Counted from the stretch's first letter, positions 1 to 7,815 are shown. The stretch is DNA of 64,000 nt from Sutcliffiella horikoshii DSM 8719 (GCA_001648575.1 LQXN01000062.1:1-64000), one strand, 5' to 3'. A program made the numbers and translations. Notes: generated by a model from the sequence alone, not told the origin.

Positions 1-1
1 A

Positions 2-349
2 GGACAAGCAATCAAGTACTGTCGTAATCAGTGGGAGAAATTAGAGGCATTCTTAGAAGATGGACGTTTAGAAATTGATAACAATCGGAGCGAGCGTTCA
101 ATTAAACCGTTTGTTATAGGCAGGAAAAATTGGATTTTTGCCAATACGCCGAAAGGCGCAAAATCCAGCGCTATCATATACAGTATAGTCGAAACAGCTA
201 AAGAAAGTGGATTGAACCCATTACAGTATCTAACCTATCTATTTGAGGAACTCCCGAATATGGATATCACAGAAATGAATGCATTAGACCAGCTGCTTCC
301 TTGGTCAAAAGATCTACCAGATCGATGCCGAGTCTTTAAAGATAAATAA
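2..349 (+). CDS. IS66-family transposase (TnpC), C-terminal 115 residues
   Basis: This is the DDE transposase of an IS66 element, entered mid-gene at the window edge. The visible part holds the family-typical block EIDNNRSERSIKPF followed by VIGRKNWIFANTPKGA, which surrounds the last catalytic acidic residue, and a short tail ending in FKDK before TAA. The first complete codon is at base 2. The upstream part is missing only because the window starts here, so nothing can be said about whether the whole transposase is intact. Confidence 0.85.
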   Translation, partial: GQAIKYCRNQWEKLEAFLEDGRLEIDNNRSERSIKPFVIGRKNWIFANTPKGAKSSAIIYSIVETAKESGLNPLQYLTYLFEELPNMDITEMNALDQLLPWSKDLPDRCRVFKDK

Positions 350-360
350 ACTATACATCA

Positions 361-394
361 ATCCCCGCCTAGTTTCATAGGTGGGGATTATTTT
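361..394 (+). terminator. Hairpin after the IS66 transposase
   Basis: ATCCCCGCCTA and TAGGTGGGGAT form a stem around a TTTCA loop, followed by TATTTTA. It lies 12 bases after the transposase stop and directly before the element's right terminus. Confidence 0.7.
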
Positions 395-402
395 ACGCTT
401 AC

Positions 403-918
403 AGAGTATCAAAAGGTAGAACCGTCAGGGAGTTTGTCATAGCAGTATTGTTGGTGCCAACACTTGTTTGTGCTTTCTGGTTCAGTGTATTTGGTGGTAC
501 TGGTATTCATATGGAATTGATGGAAGGCGCGCAGGTTTCCGCGCAGAGCTTCGAAACGGCTCTATTTTATGTCTATAAGCTTTTGCCTTTCGGTACATTC
601 TTATCGATTATCACCATCCTTCTCATTGCAACCTTTTTCATCACAAGTGCTGATTCCGCAACATTTGTGTTAGGCATGCAGACTACCAATGGAAATATTA
701 ACCCTCCATTTTTCGTGAAATTGACTTGGGGTTTAATACTATCTGCTTCTGCTGTGGTGCTAATGTATTCGGGAGGATTGGAAGGGTTGCAGACAGCCAT
801 CATTGTAAGTGCATTCCCCCTTACATTCGTATTGCTACTGATGGCCTTTGCAATCGTTAAAGCCTTTCGTGTTGAGGTTAAAGGGAAGGTCCCTTTGAAG
901 AAAACCAAGGAGAGTTGA
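403..918 (+). pseudogene. BCCT-family osmolyte transporter, C-terminal remnant cut by the IS66 element
   Basis: The frame is open directly from the IS66 edge and encodes RVSKGRTVREFV, then VPTLVCAFWFSVFGGTGIHM. This is the conserved region of BCCT (betaine/choline/carnitine) transporters around TM8-TM9, followed by ITSADSATFVLGM and three further membrane segments. About 171 residues of a protein usually over 500 remain, so the N-terminal two thirds are missing on this side of the insertion. BCCT proteins import glycine betaine and related solutes during osmotic stress; this copy should be inactive. A frame beginning at the ATG of codon 16 exists but has no ribosome binding site and would omit essential helices. 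Confidence 0.85.
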
Positions 919-1019
919 TAGTACCAAATAAATGAGACCACTTAGATGGTAAGACGAATTCTTTCAACGTTATATTAAATTACAAAATATCAACATAATC
1001 TAAGTAAGTAATACAAAAA

Positions 1020-1049
1020 GTACGCACAAAGAATGCGTACTCTTTTTTA
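1020..1049. terminator. Bidirectional terminator between transporter remnant and nitroreductase
   Basis: GTACGCA and TGCGTAC form a 7-bp stem with a 7-nt loop. TCTTTTTT follows on the plus strand and an A-run precedes it, giving a T-run on the minus strand too. It can serve both convergent genes. Confidence 0.8.
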
Positions 1050-1757
1050 TTCAAATCTATTCCAACTTAGCACATCATCAAGCGGGAGGCGTGTTTTCTC
1101 AAAGCCAGCTTTGGAACCCTTGCCTAGAGAGATTAACATGATGGCTTCATAGTTTTCTGGAACGTTGAAAGCTTTTAAGAATTGCGCTTCATCATAGCCT
1201 CCCATCGGAACTGTATCATAGCCCTTGGCCTTGGCAGCCAGCATTAATTGCATAGAGACAAGTCCACCATCAATGTGAGCGATTTTCGCTAAGCGATCCT
1301 TCGGGAATTTCCCGTAACCATCAAGAATGCTGTTTACATACATGTCTTTGACTTCATCGGGCATGTTTCCCTTTTCTGCGATTGCACTATAGATTTGTTC
1401 GGCATTTTTGTAAGCCTCCCGGTCTCCAAGAATAGCGATGACCACGGAAGCATCGACAATTTGTTGTTGATTATTGGCGATTGGCAACAAACGCTCTTTT
1501 TCCTTTTGGTCTTCGATCACTAGAAATCTCCATGGTTGAAGGTTGCTTGAGGACGGTGCTAATGTAGCTGTTTCTAAAATCTCTAGGATTTCACTTTTAT
1601 CCATTTTGAAATCAGGATCATATTGACGCACCGAGCGGCGTTCTTTTGCTACTGTCAGAAAATCTGTGTCTTCTAACTGCTTGGGAGCTCCTTTCGTTGT
1701 ATCTATTTCTTTTACTTTATTTAAATACTCTTCTTTGCTCATCGTTTTTTTAGTCAT
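1047..1757 (-). CDS. Nitroreductase-family FMN oxidoreductase
   Basis: This 236-residue protein is an FMN-dependent NAD(P)H nitroreductase-like flavoprotein, cytoplasmic, probably reducing quinones or nitro compounds. The N-terminal part carries RRSVRQYDPDFKM, the flavin-phosphate binding arginines, then ATLAPSSSNLQPWRFLVIED, and near the C-terminus MGGYDEAQF with LISLGKG, all typical of the family. I chose the second ATG (1757): AAAGGAG lies 7 nt before it but only 1 nt before the upstream ATG at 1763. The gene follows an Rrf2-type regulator on the same strand, from which it is separated by a terminator and a strong promoter with repeated ACTGTA/ACAGTT half-sites. It is therefore probably a target of that regulator. 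The physiological substrate is unknown. Confidence 0.9.
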   Translation of the reverse strand: MTKKTMSKEEYLNKVKEIDTTKGAPKQLEDTDFLTVAKERRSVRQYDPDFKMDKSEILEILETATLAPSSSNLQPWRFLVIEDQKEKERLLPIANNQQQIVDASVVIAILGDREAYKNAEQIYSAIAEKGNMPDEVKDMYVNSILDGYGKFPKDRLAKIAHIDGGLVSMQLMLAAKAKGYDTVPMGGYDEAQFLKAFNVPENYEAIMLISLGKGSKAGFEKTRLPLDDVLSWNRFE

Positions 1758-1770
1758 ATACATTCTCCTT

Positions 1771-1832
1771 TAACTGTACTTTATACAAGAACAGTATAAA
1801 TTTCTAACTGTACTTTTGTCAACTACAGTTTA
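1771..1832 (-). promoter_or_regulatory. Promoter of the nitroreductase gene with probable Rrf2 operators
   Basis: On the minus strand TTGACA (1817-1822) and TATACT (1793-1798) are separated by 18 nt. The half-sites AACTGTA/TACAGTT recur at about 1772, 1790, 1806 and 1825. Repeated dyads over both promoter boxes suggest repression by the adjacent Rrf2-type regulator. Confidence 0.65.
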
Positions 1833-1841
1833 TCGACAAAA

Positions 1842-1872
1842 AATAAAAAAGCGAAACAACTATGTTTCACTT
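1842..1872 (-). terminator. Terminator of the Rrf2 regulator gene
   Basis: On the minus strand GTGAAAC and GTTTCGC pair around ATAGTT, followed by TTTTTTATTTTTT. It separates the regulator from the downstream nitroreductase. Confidence 0.75.
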
Positions 1873-2280
1873 TTTCATTAAATCAGCTATGGTCTTTTGT
1901 TCCAAACCTGCTACAACCCAGCCTTCCATCTCATCACGAAGTGTACAGAGGGATTCTCGCGTAGAGGGAGCGAAACATTCTTTACTATCTACATTGAAGA
2001 ATCCTTTAGGAAATGTTTCTGCTTTCATTGCTTCATATACTTCGGACAATTTGATTTCGCTTGGGTCTTTGACAAGAAAATAGCCACCATCCCGACCTTC
2101 TTTTGCCTGTATTAATTCGGTTTTTACCAGATGCCTTAATATTTTTCTTAAAAAGACAGATTTAGAATTAAGCTTCTCTGCTAATTCTCCGCTCGGACAT
2201 CGGCCTTCATTATTAGCAAGCACCACGAGTGCCTGAATGGCCACACTGAACCACTTTGTACTTGTTACCTTTTCACTCAT
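1867..2280 (-). CDS. Rrf2-family transcriptional regulator
   Basis: This 137-residue protein has a winged helix (residues about 10-75) including SGELAEKLNSKSVFLRKILR and the wing EGRDGGYFL. A C-terminal helical part contains a single cysteine in SKECFAP. Rrf2 proteins are dimeric repressors; some bind an Fe-S cluster through three cysteines, but here only Cys102, Cys112 and an N-terminal Cys28 are seen, with irregular spacing. Thiol or quinone sensing is as likely as cluster binding. Start ATG has GAAGAGGTG upstream. It precedes the nitroreductase gene on the same strand, whose promoter contains repeated dyads, so it probably controls a reductive detoxification gene. Confidence 0.85.
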   Translation of the reverse strand: MSEKVTSTKWFSVAIQALVVLANNEGRCPSGELAEKLNSKSVFLRKILRHLVKTELIQAKEGRDGGYFLVKDPSEIKLSEVYEAMKAETFPKGFFNVDSKECFAPSTRESLCTLRDEMEGWVVAGLEQKTIADLMKK

Positions 2281-2437
2281 TGCTTCACCTCTTCATCTAC
2301 CCTTTATTCTGAAACATCTCCCATAAAAAGTCAAAGTGTTTAAGGAGTGGGTAGGTGACAAGGGATTGTTAAAGAGAGATATGGGCTAGATCATCCCAGA
2401 TAAATAACTCATTTTTTCCTAATAGTGAATTTGCCGT

Positions 2438-2890
2438 CTATACTTTTAATAGTAAAATAACTTCACTTTCCTCTAACAACTCTCCTGTGTTTACGAATCC
2501 AAGTGACTCATAGAATCGAAGTGCCGAATAATTATCTGGCTCTGTTGAGAGGCCAATATAATGACAATCATCATTCTTTTTGAACATATCTACGACTTGT
2601 TGCATCGCCTCTTTCCCGTGTCCCCTACTTTGATAATTGACATCAATCATAAACCTGGGAATCCAATACTTCCTCTCTTCCATCTCATTTGGATCATTTT
2701 CCGTCATCACAAAACCTATAACTTCCTCATCCAAATGTATTGCGTACGGTGTAAGATTGGGATTCACCTTAGACTCTGCAATGGAATAAACATTAGGTGC
2801 TATTCGATCAACTTGATTCTCCGCTAACTTTAGTTCTAGACATTTATACATGTTTTTTGTCGTTAATTCTTGAATTGATATCTGAGCCAT
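2438..2890 (-). CDS. GNAT acetyltransferase, BltD/spermine-acetyltransferase-like
   Basis: This 150-residue GCN5-related N-acetyltransferase carries RFMIDVNYQSRGHGKEAM (residues about 79-96), the acetyl-CoA pyrophosphate loop motif A, and the motif B helix NYSALRFYESLGFVNTGE. The N-terminal pattern resembles Bacillus BltD/PaiA-type polyamine acetyltransferases, so acetylation of a polyamine or similar amine is a reasonable guess and not shown. The second ATG (2890) is chosen because AAAGGAG is 7 nt from it and 1 nt from the first ATG. The gene stands alone on the minus strand at the edge of the accessory array and has no clear T element behind it. Confidence 0.8.
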   Translation of the reverse strand: MAQISIQELTTKNMYKCLELKLAENQVDRIAPNVYSIAESKVNPNLTPYAIHLDEEVIGFVMTENDPNEMEERKYWIPRFMIDVNYQSRGHGKEAMQQVVDMFKKNDDCHYIGLSTEPDNYSALRFYESLGFVNTGELLEESEVILLLKV

Positions 2891-3067
2891 AGTCATTCTC
2901 CTTTAGATAAGATTACTACTGTATTATCCAAATAAATAAACCTGCTAGAATACATTAACGGGTTTACTTCTGTACAGTAGCTGATGATGCTTTTGCCCGA
3001 TCTTTTTTAAAAATGCTTGCTCGATTAAAGCTCTAAGATAATTGAGTAAGATATTCTTTGCTTAATC

Positions 3068-3232
3068 CTAATTGTTTTTTCCTTTATTTTGAATATATAT
3101 TTTATTTAGTGTTGAGTTGATATTATATAAAATTAAAAAAATAAACCATAACATTAAAAATGTAACTATTTCACCAGTAAAAAAAGACACTACTCCAATG
3201 ATTATAAAAGAAATCCTATACCACCAATCCAT
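3068..3232 (-). CDS. Small membrane protein, 54 residues
   Basis: ATG at 3232 follows AAAGGGGTAGG at a suitable distance, and the frame runs to TAG at 3068. The product begins MDWWYRISFIIIGVVSF and contains two hydrophobic segments (about 7-20 and 24-40) with a basic, asparagine-rich tail. Nothing in it identifies a function. It lies immediately downstream of the T-like hairpin that closes the next unit (3311-3345), which fits the pattern of one small gene per unit seen along the array. Confidence 0.6.
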   Translation of the reverse strand: MDWWYRISFIIIGVVSFFTGEIVTFLMLWFIFLILYNINSTLNKIYIQNKGKNN

Positions 3233-3310
3233 TTTCCTACCCCTTTAAAGATATAACATCTTTGTTATTATCCCCTTGATTATATAATTACTTTTCGACC
3301 AATACTTATG

Positions 3311-3345
3311 TAAGGAGCGAAACGCTTTTCTACAATCGCTCCTAT
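3311..3345 (-). terminator. Type-B spacer hairpin after the first copy of the duplicated gene
   Basis: GGAGCGA and TCGCTCC form the stem, preceded by TATGTAA on the plus strand. Minus-strand genes end just before it (3365). Related hairpins occur at 3936, 16042, 16462 and 29084. Confidence 0.65.
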
Positions 3346-3970
3346 TTAGTTGAGTAACTCTTTTTTAAGTATTTTGCTTGATTGCCTCTTCTACGTAACT
3401 AAGAAGATCTCTGTAAGGGGAGTTCCATTTCAAAAATTGCGAAACCACATCTAAAGGCTCTATCACTATATCTTTCTTTTTAGAATAAAGAACACTCTGA
3501 AATGTGCTATTACTCAACTCAACATTAGAATTGGATGAATAATTACGTACAGAATCAGATTCGTACCAGTAAAAATCTTGATTAATGTTATTTTTAATAA
3601 CCTCACCAACATATGCCCCTACACGTTTAGATAAATTATCAAAATGCATACTTAACAGTTTATTACCAAACTCCGTATTCATTAATCTTTTTGCATAGGT
3701 ATCAATATAACGAACGCTTTCAATAGTGAAATTTAAATTTCTTTTATTAAGGTTTTCTTTATCCCAAGAATCGTCTGATACATCTTGGTACATTAATTTT
3801 GCAATGCCTTGTAAATCTTCTTTTATTAATTTTTTCTTATGTAAGAAATTAAACATATAATGAGATTTCTCCTTTATCAATGACTATGTATATGTGTGAT
3901 AATGATGTTTATTATTCAACTCTTTCCCTATTCTTAAGTAAGGAGCGATCCACTATCCACTATGCTGCAA
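3335..3970 (-). repeat. Duplicated gene unit, copy 1
   Basis: These 636 bp match 15438-16073 at a constant offset of 12,103 with two substitutions that I can see (one silent, one Asn/Thr). The identity starts inside one spacer hairpin (ATCGCTCC) and stops inside the next (GCTGCAA), so the copy consists of one gene plus half of each flanking hairpin. Confidence 0.9.
3365..3856 (-). CDS. Unrecognised 163-residue protein (copy 1)
   Basis: I do not recognise the family. The product is polar and mostly helical by composition, with a basic N-terminus (MFNFLHKKKLIKEDL), a tryptophan/tyrosine-rich middle (DFYWYESDS) and no signal peptide or membrane segment, so it is probably cytoplasmic. A longer frame starts with TTG at 3880, but that codon lies on the ribosome binding site AAAGGAG. 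I therefore place the start at the ATG at 3856, 12 nt after it. The gene has an almost identical second copy at 15468-15959, differing at one residue, together with matching flanks. Confidence 0.7.
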   Translation of the reverse strand: MFNFLHKKKLIKEDLQGIAKLMYQDVSDDSWDKENLNKRNLNFTIESVRYIDTYAKRLMNTEFGNKLLSMHFDNLSKRVGAYVGEVIKNNINQDFYWYESDSVRNYSSNSNVELSNSTFQSVLYSKKKDIVIEPLDVVSQFLKWNSPYRDLLSYVEEAIKQNT

Positions 3971-3983
3971 TCGCTCATAGATT
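3936..3983 (-). terminator. Type-B spacer hairpin upstream of copy 1
   Basis: GGAGCGAT, a loop holding CCACTATCCACTATG, and ATCGCTC form the hairpin. In gene direction it precedes the duplicated gene and closes the unit to its right. Confidence 0.6.
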
Positions 3984-4067
3984 GTTGAATAAGATATTTT
4001 AATAAAAACTTCTTGTGAGACATTATTTTACTCAAAATTCTGCAACTGCTCCAAGTTAATGAATAGA

Positions 4068-4376
4068 CTATTTATAAATATATCTTTCAATAGTTAAATC
4101 ATATACAAAAATCTCATAAGAAGTTCCACTTCCCTTTTTCTTACTTTGAATTAGCAAACTATTGTTATTATTTTTTACAAGAAAACTGTTTCCACCTATA
4201 TGTCTTATATCTTTTACTTTGTATTTTTCTTCTCCAATTCCTTCTTCTAAAATACCTCGTATTATTTCTATCTCTTTTTCTGCTTTAAAGCTATAATATA
4301 ATTCTTTTGGATTAATAAAAAAGGCAATTAAAAGTAATAACAAAACAATTCCAATTTGCATAAAATATTTCTTCAA
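4068..4376 (-). CDS. Small membrane-anchored protein, 102 residues
   Basis: TTG at 4376 follows a G-rich ribosome binding site (AGGGGG) with an 8-nt spacer. The product has one N-terminal membrane segment (about residues 5-21, GIVLLLLLIAFFI), then a soluble domain of mixed charge with KDIRHIGGNSFLVKNNNNS. The topology suggests an extracytoplasmic domain tethered by its N-terminus. I see no family motif. A degenerate type-B hairpin lies upstream near 4432-4495. Confidence 0.65.
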   Translation of the reverse strand: MKKYFMQIGIVLLLLLIAFFINPKELYYSFKAEKEIEIIRGILEEGIGEEKYKVKDIRHIGGNSFLVKNNNNSLLIQSKKKGSGTSYEIFVYDLTIERYIYK

Positions 4377-4494
4377 TATCTTATCCCCCTAAATTAGCCC
4401 TTCTTCAATTAACCCGTTACTTAAGTATGAGAGGTCCCACATATGCTGCATTCACTATCTGAATCTCCGAACTGCTACTACACTCAATCGCTTA

Positions 4495-5031
4495 TTAATG
4501 ATTAATTTCTGCATTTCTATTCCATATTTCAATAATCTCACCGTTTGCATCATATCCAACTGCATTTTTTAATTCTTCAAAAAACAGTACTGAGTCTATT
4601 GATAAAAAAGTTGGATACTTGGCTATGAATGTATTATTTTTTGCATCAATCTCTTGTGTTTCACCGTTTTTATAGTGGAGAACAAACTTTTCAACCGTAT
4701 GGTCATCTGTGGTAATTGCACCATGAATAACATTTCCTACCCCTTCAAAATGGTTAGCGGAAATTAAGAATGGTAGACCTATTTCAGATGAAAATGTCAT
4801 ACCAACACTTTGCTCGTTGTCATATTTGTACTTATTTCCCTCTTGTTCATAAACCCCTAATATATGTTGATTTTGGTCTAAATAGTAGACTAATTTGTTC
4901 TCTAGGTCTTCGTTTATTACTTTTATTGGAGTTTTCCAATGACTTTGAACCGCTTCTTCAAGAGTCTGATAGCCATTGGTACAACCGGATAAAATATATA
5001 ATATAATTATAAATATTGATAATATCCTCAT
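4495..5031 (-). CDS. Hypothetical lipoprotein, 178 residues
   Basis: The N-terminus is a lipoprotein signal peptide with lipobox LSGC, the lipidated Cys being residue 17, so the protein should sit on the outer face of the membrane. The mature part contains a pattern seen in Bacillus lipoproteins that respond to cell-surface conditions (YEQEGNKYKYDNEQSVG), but no enzymatic motif. Start ATG has GGGAGTG upstream. The gene is driven by the P element at 5049-5085, whose -10 box ends 26 nt before the start, giving a leader of about 20 nt. It is the clearest promoter-gene unit of the array. Confidence 0.75.
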   Translation of the reverse strand: MRILSIFIIILYILSGCTNGYQTLEEAVQSHWKTPIKVINEDLENKLVYYLDQNQHILGVYEQEGNKYKYDNEQSVGMTFSSEIGLPFLISANHFEGVGNVIHGAITTDDHTVEKFVLHYKNGETQEIDAKNNTFIAKYPTFLSIDSVLFFEELKNAVGYDANGEIIEIWNRNAEINH

Positions 5032-5048
5032 TTTTTCACTCCCTTAAT

Positions 5049-5085
5049 TAATACCAATTATTTCATAATTTAATAATTCCTACAA
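5049..5085 (-). promoter_or_regulatory. P element 1 (shared promoter) for the lipoprotein gene
   Basis: On the minus strand TTGTAG (5080-5085), 17 nt, AATAAT (5057-5062), with TGA just upstream of the -10 box and TGGTATTA after it. The plus-strand signature is TAATACCAATTATTTCA. Confidence 0.75.
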
Positions 5086-5107
5086 TAAATTATTTATCGA
5101 TTTGGCC

Positions 5108-5158
5108 CTAAAAACGAGCGCTGATCCTTGTTCCTGAATCGCACCCGATAATGGAATA
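5108..5158 (-). terminator. T element after the VanZ-like gene
   Basis: In gene direction GGGTGCGAT..GGATCAGCGCTC forms an imperfect stem around an AGGAACAA loop, followed by GTTTTTAGGGCC. P element 1 follows directly. Confidence 0.7.
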
Positions 5159-5249
5159 ACTAACATATTGCCTTGATCCTAAAATTATTCTACTTAAACT
5201 AACGCTCCAGATACTTGAATACAATTAAATAGAAAGAGTTGCTACTCGC

Positions 5250-5783
5250 TTATCTTCTTTTTTTCTTGTGAGAGATAATAATATAAATTTTCTTAATGAG
5301 CTCAAAAATTAGATAACCTAAAACACCACCCATAGTATTTAAGATTAAATCATCTATATTAAAACTTCTGGGAAATATGAGTCCAAAATAACTAAATATA
5401 ATTTGCATTGTTTCTATTACAAAACTAACTGCAAAGATAATAATTGCAGCTCGACTTATGCTATTAATCTTAAAAATGGATAGATAAACTCCCAATGGTA
5501 AAAGCAGTAACAAATTATAAAAAGATAACTTTACAGCATTCCAAAAAAACCAACCTAAACCAGAATCAATATAATGGTTTATTAGGTCACTTATAAAGAA
5601 AAATGGTATGAGTTGAGTATTCCAATCCCAACTCCACTGAGTTTCAGAAAGTGGTGGTAAATGAATATAACCTGTAACTTTATTGAAAACGTTTAGTAAG
5701 TAGAATATAAAACTAATGATAATAAGGGATTGTAAAATTATTTTTCCTTTGTTTTTTCTAATCGTTAATAAATAATTACTCAT
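5250..5783 (-). CDS. VanZ-like membrane protein
   Basis: This 177-residue integral membrane protein has about four to five hydrophobic segments and the VanZ-family signatures LLLLLPLGVYL (about 90-102), VSFVIETMQIIF (about 118-130) and NIDDLILNTMGGVLGY (about 141-156). VanZ of Tn1546 lowers teicoplanin susceptibility; chromosomal homologues are common in Bacillaceae and mostly uncharacterised, so the role here is open. Start ATG has TAGGAG upstream. The unit is closed by the T element at 5108-5158 and no P element is found in front of it, only a degenerate T remnant at 5845-5900. Confidence 0.85.
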   Translation of the reverse strand: MSNYLLTIRKNKGKIILQSLIIISFIFYLLNVFNKVTGYIHLPPLSETQWSWDWNTQLIPFFFISDLINHYIDSGLGWFFWNAVKLSFYNLLLLLPLGVYLSIFKINSISRAAIIIFAVSFVIETMQIIFSYFGLIFPRSFNIDDLILNTMGGVLGYLIFELIKKIYIIISHKKKRR

Positions 5784-5844
5784 AATTGTACTCCTAAAAT
5801 CGAATTAATATCTTTACTACTCTTTGTTACAGATTTCTTCACTC

Positions 5845-5900
5845 CCGCAAAAGAAGACCGCGATTCTTTCTCCGTTTTCAATTTTTGCGCCCGATAATGG
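5845..5900 (-). terminator. Degenerate T element after the broken acetyltransferase
   Basis: The tail GCGCCCGATAATGGAATA matches the T family, but the opposite arm (ACCGCGATTCTTTC) pairs only partly. It sits 12 bases after the 3' end of the frameshifted GNAT gene. Confidence 0.5.
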
Positions 5901-5911
5901 AATATTAAACC

Positions 5912-6356
5912 TTATATTACTTGAACTTTCATTAGGGGTAATTTTCTATCTGGAAAGACTGTTGATAGAGTAAAACCGGTTTTTATTGCTCCCATTTTTA
6001 AATAAAAACCTTCTGCTTTTGGCTCACTATCGAGTGTAAACTCATTCATTCCTAATTCTTTAGCTTTGTTCATTAAATGAGTCCACATTATTTTCCCTAC
6101 CCCTTTCCCTATATAATCTGGATCAATAAACAATGCCTCTAGTTTATAGTTTGTTATAGAGAAGCTATAAAATGCCATAATCCTATTATTTTGCTCTAAT
6201 AAATAGACAGGTTGTTCTTCTATATAATCCTCTGTTGCAGTTAGGTCCTTTTTACATTGTTCCATAAATGATTCTGAATCCCCAATATGCCTTTGACTTA
6301 TAAGCTAATTTACTGAGTGATTCACTATCTTCTTTTACTGCTTTTCTAATTTTCAT
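5912..6356 (-). pseudogene. GNAT acetyltransferase with a frameshift near residue 25
   Basis: Read from ATG at 6356 (AGAGGTG 7 nt upstream), the frame gives MKIRKAVKEDSESLSKLAY, then KSKAYWG, and stops soon after. The frame starting at 6265 continues the same domain as SESFMEQCKKDLTATEDYI. It carries DPDYIGKGVGKIMW, the acetyl-CoA loop, and EGFYLKMGAIKTG. Joining the two at about 6279-6282 (one base extra or two missing) restores a normal-length GNAT with the usual KAYWGYS-EFM block. As written the gene is broken; a sequencing error at this point would make it intact. The flanking T-type spacers show it was one unit of the array. Confidence 0.8.
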
Positions 6357-6405
6357 AAGCAATCACCTCTACTATTTATAACTAAGATATTGAAATGAAA
6401 TATTA

Positions 6406-6446
6406 ACAAGCGCTAATCCTTGTTCCTGGGTCGCGCCCGATTGCTC
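6406..6446 (-). terminator. T element after the class C-like serine hydrolase
   Basis: In gene direction ATCGGGCGCGACCC, loop AGGAACA and GGATTAGCGCTTG pair imperfectly. It matches the family loop and arm sequences. Confidence 0.6.
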
Positions 6447-6547
6447 AAGATCTTCTGTTAATATCTTACTAAACTCTCCATATTACTGATGATTTTAATT
6501 AAGTTAACAGACCCGTTTGCTAAGTGAGATTATTCACAAATTTAATA

Positions 6548-7639
6548 TTAAGGATAAAAAATATCGACTATATTATCTGATAAATTTTGAAGAGGAGCAT
6601 CACCAATATTACATAACATAACAAGTCCAAAGGTTTTGGCTGGTATCATAGATGCAAAACTACTAACTCCTGGATATCCTCCTGCATGTTCAATTGCCTT
6701 TGAATCACGCAACTTTTTAATTTTCCAACCAAGTCCATAGCTTAACCCAGGCTCTCTTTGTGCAATCATAGAAAACATTTTACTTCTACTTGATTGACTA
6801 ATGATTTTCTGTTCACTTCTCATTATTGCAATTAAATATTTTGCCATATCATTTGCAGTTGAATAGATAAAGCCAATAGGTGCCCCTAACTCATTATTAG
6901 GAGTCGGTATTTTTATAAAATCGCTTTTACTATATAAATAGTACTCATTCATATTTTGAGATGAACCCTTTGAGGGATTTATGTATGTATTATTCATGTT
7001 AAAGGGTTTTATAATATTTCCTATTACATATTCTTCCCACGTTAAACCACTTATTTTTTCTAAAACATCAGCCAAAATTACGTATGCATCTGTACAATAC
7101 AGCCATCCTTTACCTGGTTCATATGGTAAGTCAATATTTGAAAAATACTTTGTGATGTCTTCTCTGCTTTTTATTTTAGTAATAGTATCTTCAATGTTTG
7201 GACATTGTTTAAAAATAAATTGGTAATCTGGAAGATTTTTTGCGAATGTATATAAACCATTGTCCAGTAACGTCACAAGCCATATATTATCAGGGAAACC
7301 AGCAGTATGACTCAGTATGTGCTTAGAAGTAATTTTATTATATCTACCGCTCTTTGTTCTAAAATAAGGTAGATATTCAATAATAGGTGTATCTAAATTA
7401 AAATCAGTATTTTCTTCTAAATGTAACATTGCAATGGCAGTGATACTTTTTGAAATACTCATTATTGAACTGACTGTATCTTGTTGCATAGGTTTCTTTA
7501 ATTCTATGTTTGAATAACCATAATCGAAAGTGAAAATACTCTCTCCATCAGAAACTATATGTAAACTTAACCCAGGAATCTTATTCTCATTTATAAAGTT
7601 CTCAATCACCTGGTCCACTTTATGCAATGACTCAAGCAT
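6548..7639 (-). CDS. Serine hydrolase of the beta-lactamase/esterase (class C-like) family
   Basis: This 363-residue protein has the class C-like triad: SISK (SxxK nucleophile motif, about residue 61), a YCT-type tyrosine motif (LYCTDAYVIL, about residue 181) where YxN is usual, and HAGGYPG (HxG motif, about 317). No signal peptide is present, so it is likely cytoplasmic and acts as an esterase or peptidase more than a secreted beta-lactamase. Start ATG follows AGGAGG with a 7-nt spacer. P element 2 lies 80 nt upstream and a T element follows, forming a complete promoter-gene-terminator unit. Confidence 0.85.
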   Translation of the reverse strand: MLESLHKVDQVIENFINENKIPGLSLHIVSDGESIFTFDYGYSNIELKKPMQQDTVSSIMSISKSITAIAMLHLEENTDFNLDTPIIEYLPYFRTKSGRYNKITSKHILSHTAGFPDNIWLVTLLDNGLYTFAKNLPDYQFIFKQCPNIEDTITKIKSREDITKYFSNIDLPYEPGKGWLYCTDAYVILADVLEKISGLTWEEYVIGNIIKPFNMNNTYINPSKGSSQNMNEYYLYSKSDFIKIPTPNNELGAPIGFIYSTANDMAKYLIAIMRSEQKIISQSSRSKMFSMIAQREPGLSYGLGWKIKKLRDSKAIEHAGGYPGVSSFASMIPAKTFGLVMLCNIGDAPLQNLSDNIVDIFYP

Positions 7640-7710
7640 GGTCTAACCTCCTAGATATGTTTCTCAACACAATATGAAATATCCAAAGTAATTTAATATC
7701 CCCGTTTGCT

Positions 7711-7747
7711 TAATTCCAATTATTTCATAATCTAAAAATTCCTTCAA
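7711..7747 (-). promoter_or_regulatory. P element 2 for the serine hydrolase gene
   Basis: On the minus strand TTGAAG (7742-7747), 17 nt, AATAAT (7719-7724), TGA before the -10 box. The variant TGGAATTA replaces TGGTATTA. Confidence 0.75.
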
Positions 7748-7767
7748 TAAGATATTTTCTTGGCCAA

Positions 7768-7815
7768 TAAAAACGGGCGCTGATCCTTGTTACAGGATTG
7801 CACCCGATTGTTGAA
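7768..7815 (-). terminator. T element between the P2 promoter and the small plus-strand gene
   Basis: In gene direction CGGGTGCAATCC, loop TGTAACAA, GGATCAGCGCCCG, then TTTTTATTGGCC. This is the most regular copy, with a clear stem and U-tract, but no minus-strand gene lies directly before it. Confidence 0.75.

Larger units (their letters stand above)
1..402 (+). mobile_element. IS66-family element, 3' end only
   Basis: The window opens inside an IS66-type element. Visible are the C-terminal part of its transposase, a hairpin after the stop codon, and a right terminus whose reverse complement begins GTAAGCGTAAAA, resembling the GTAAGCG ends usual in IS66-family elements. The next base, 403, continues the open frame of a BCCT transporter, which fixes the insertion edge. 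The left end and the accessory tnpA/tnpB genes lie outside the window. Confidence 0.8.

Noticed and set aside
573-941. Antisense reading frame over the BCCT remnant
   Set aside because: It is the complement of a clear transporter frame and has no ribosome binding site.
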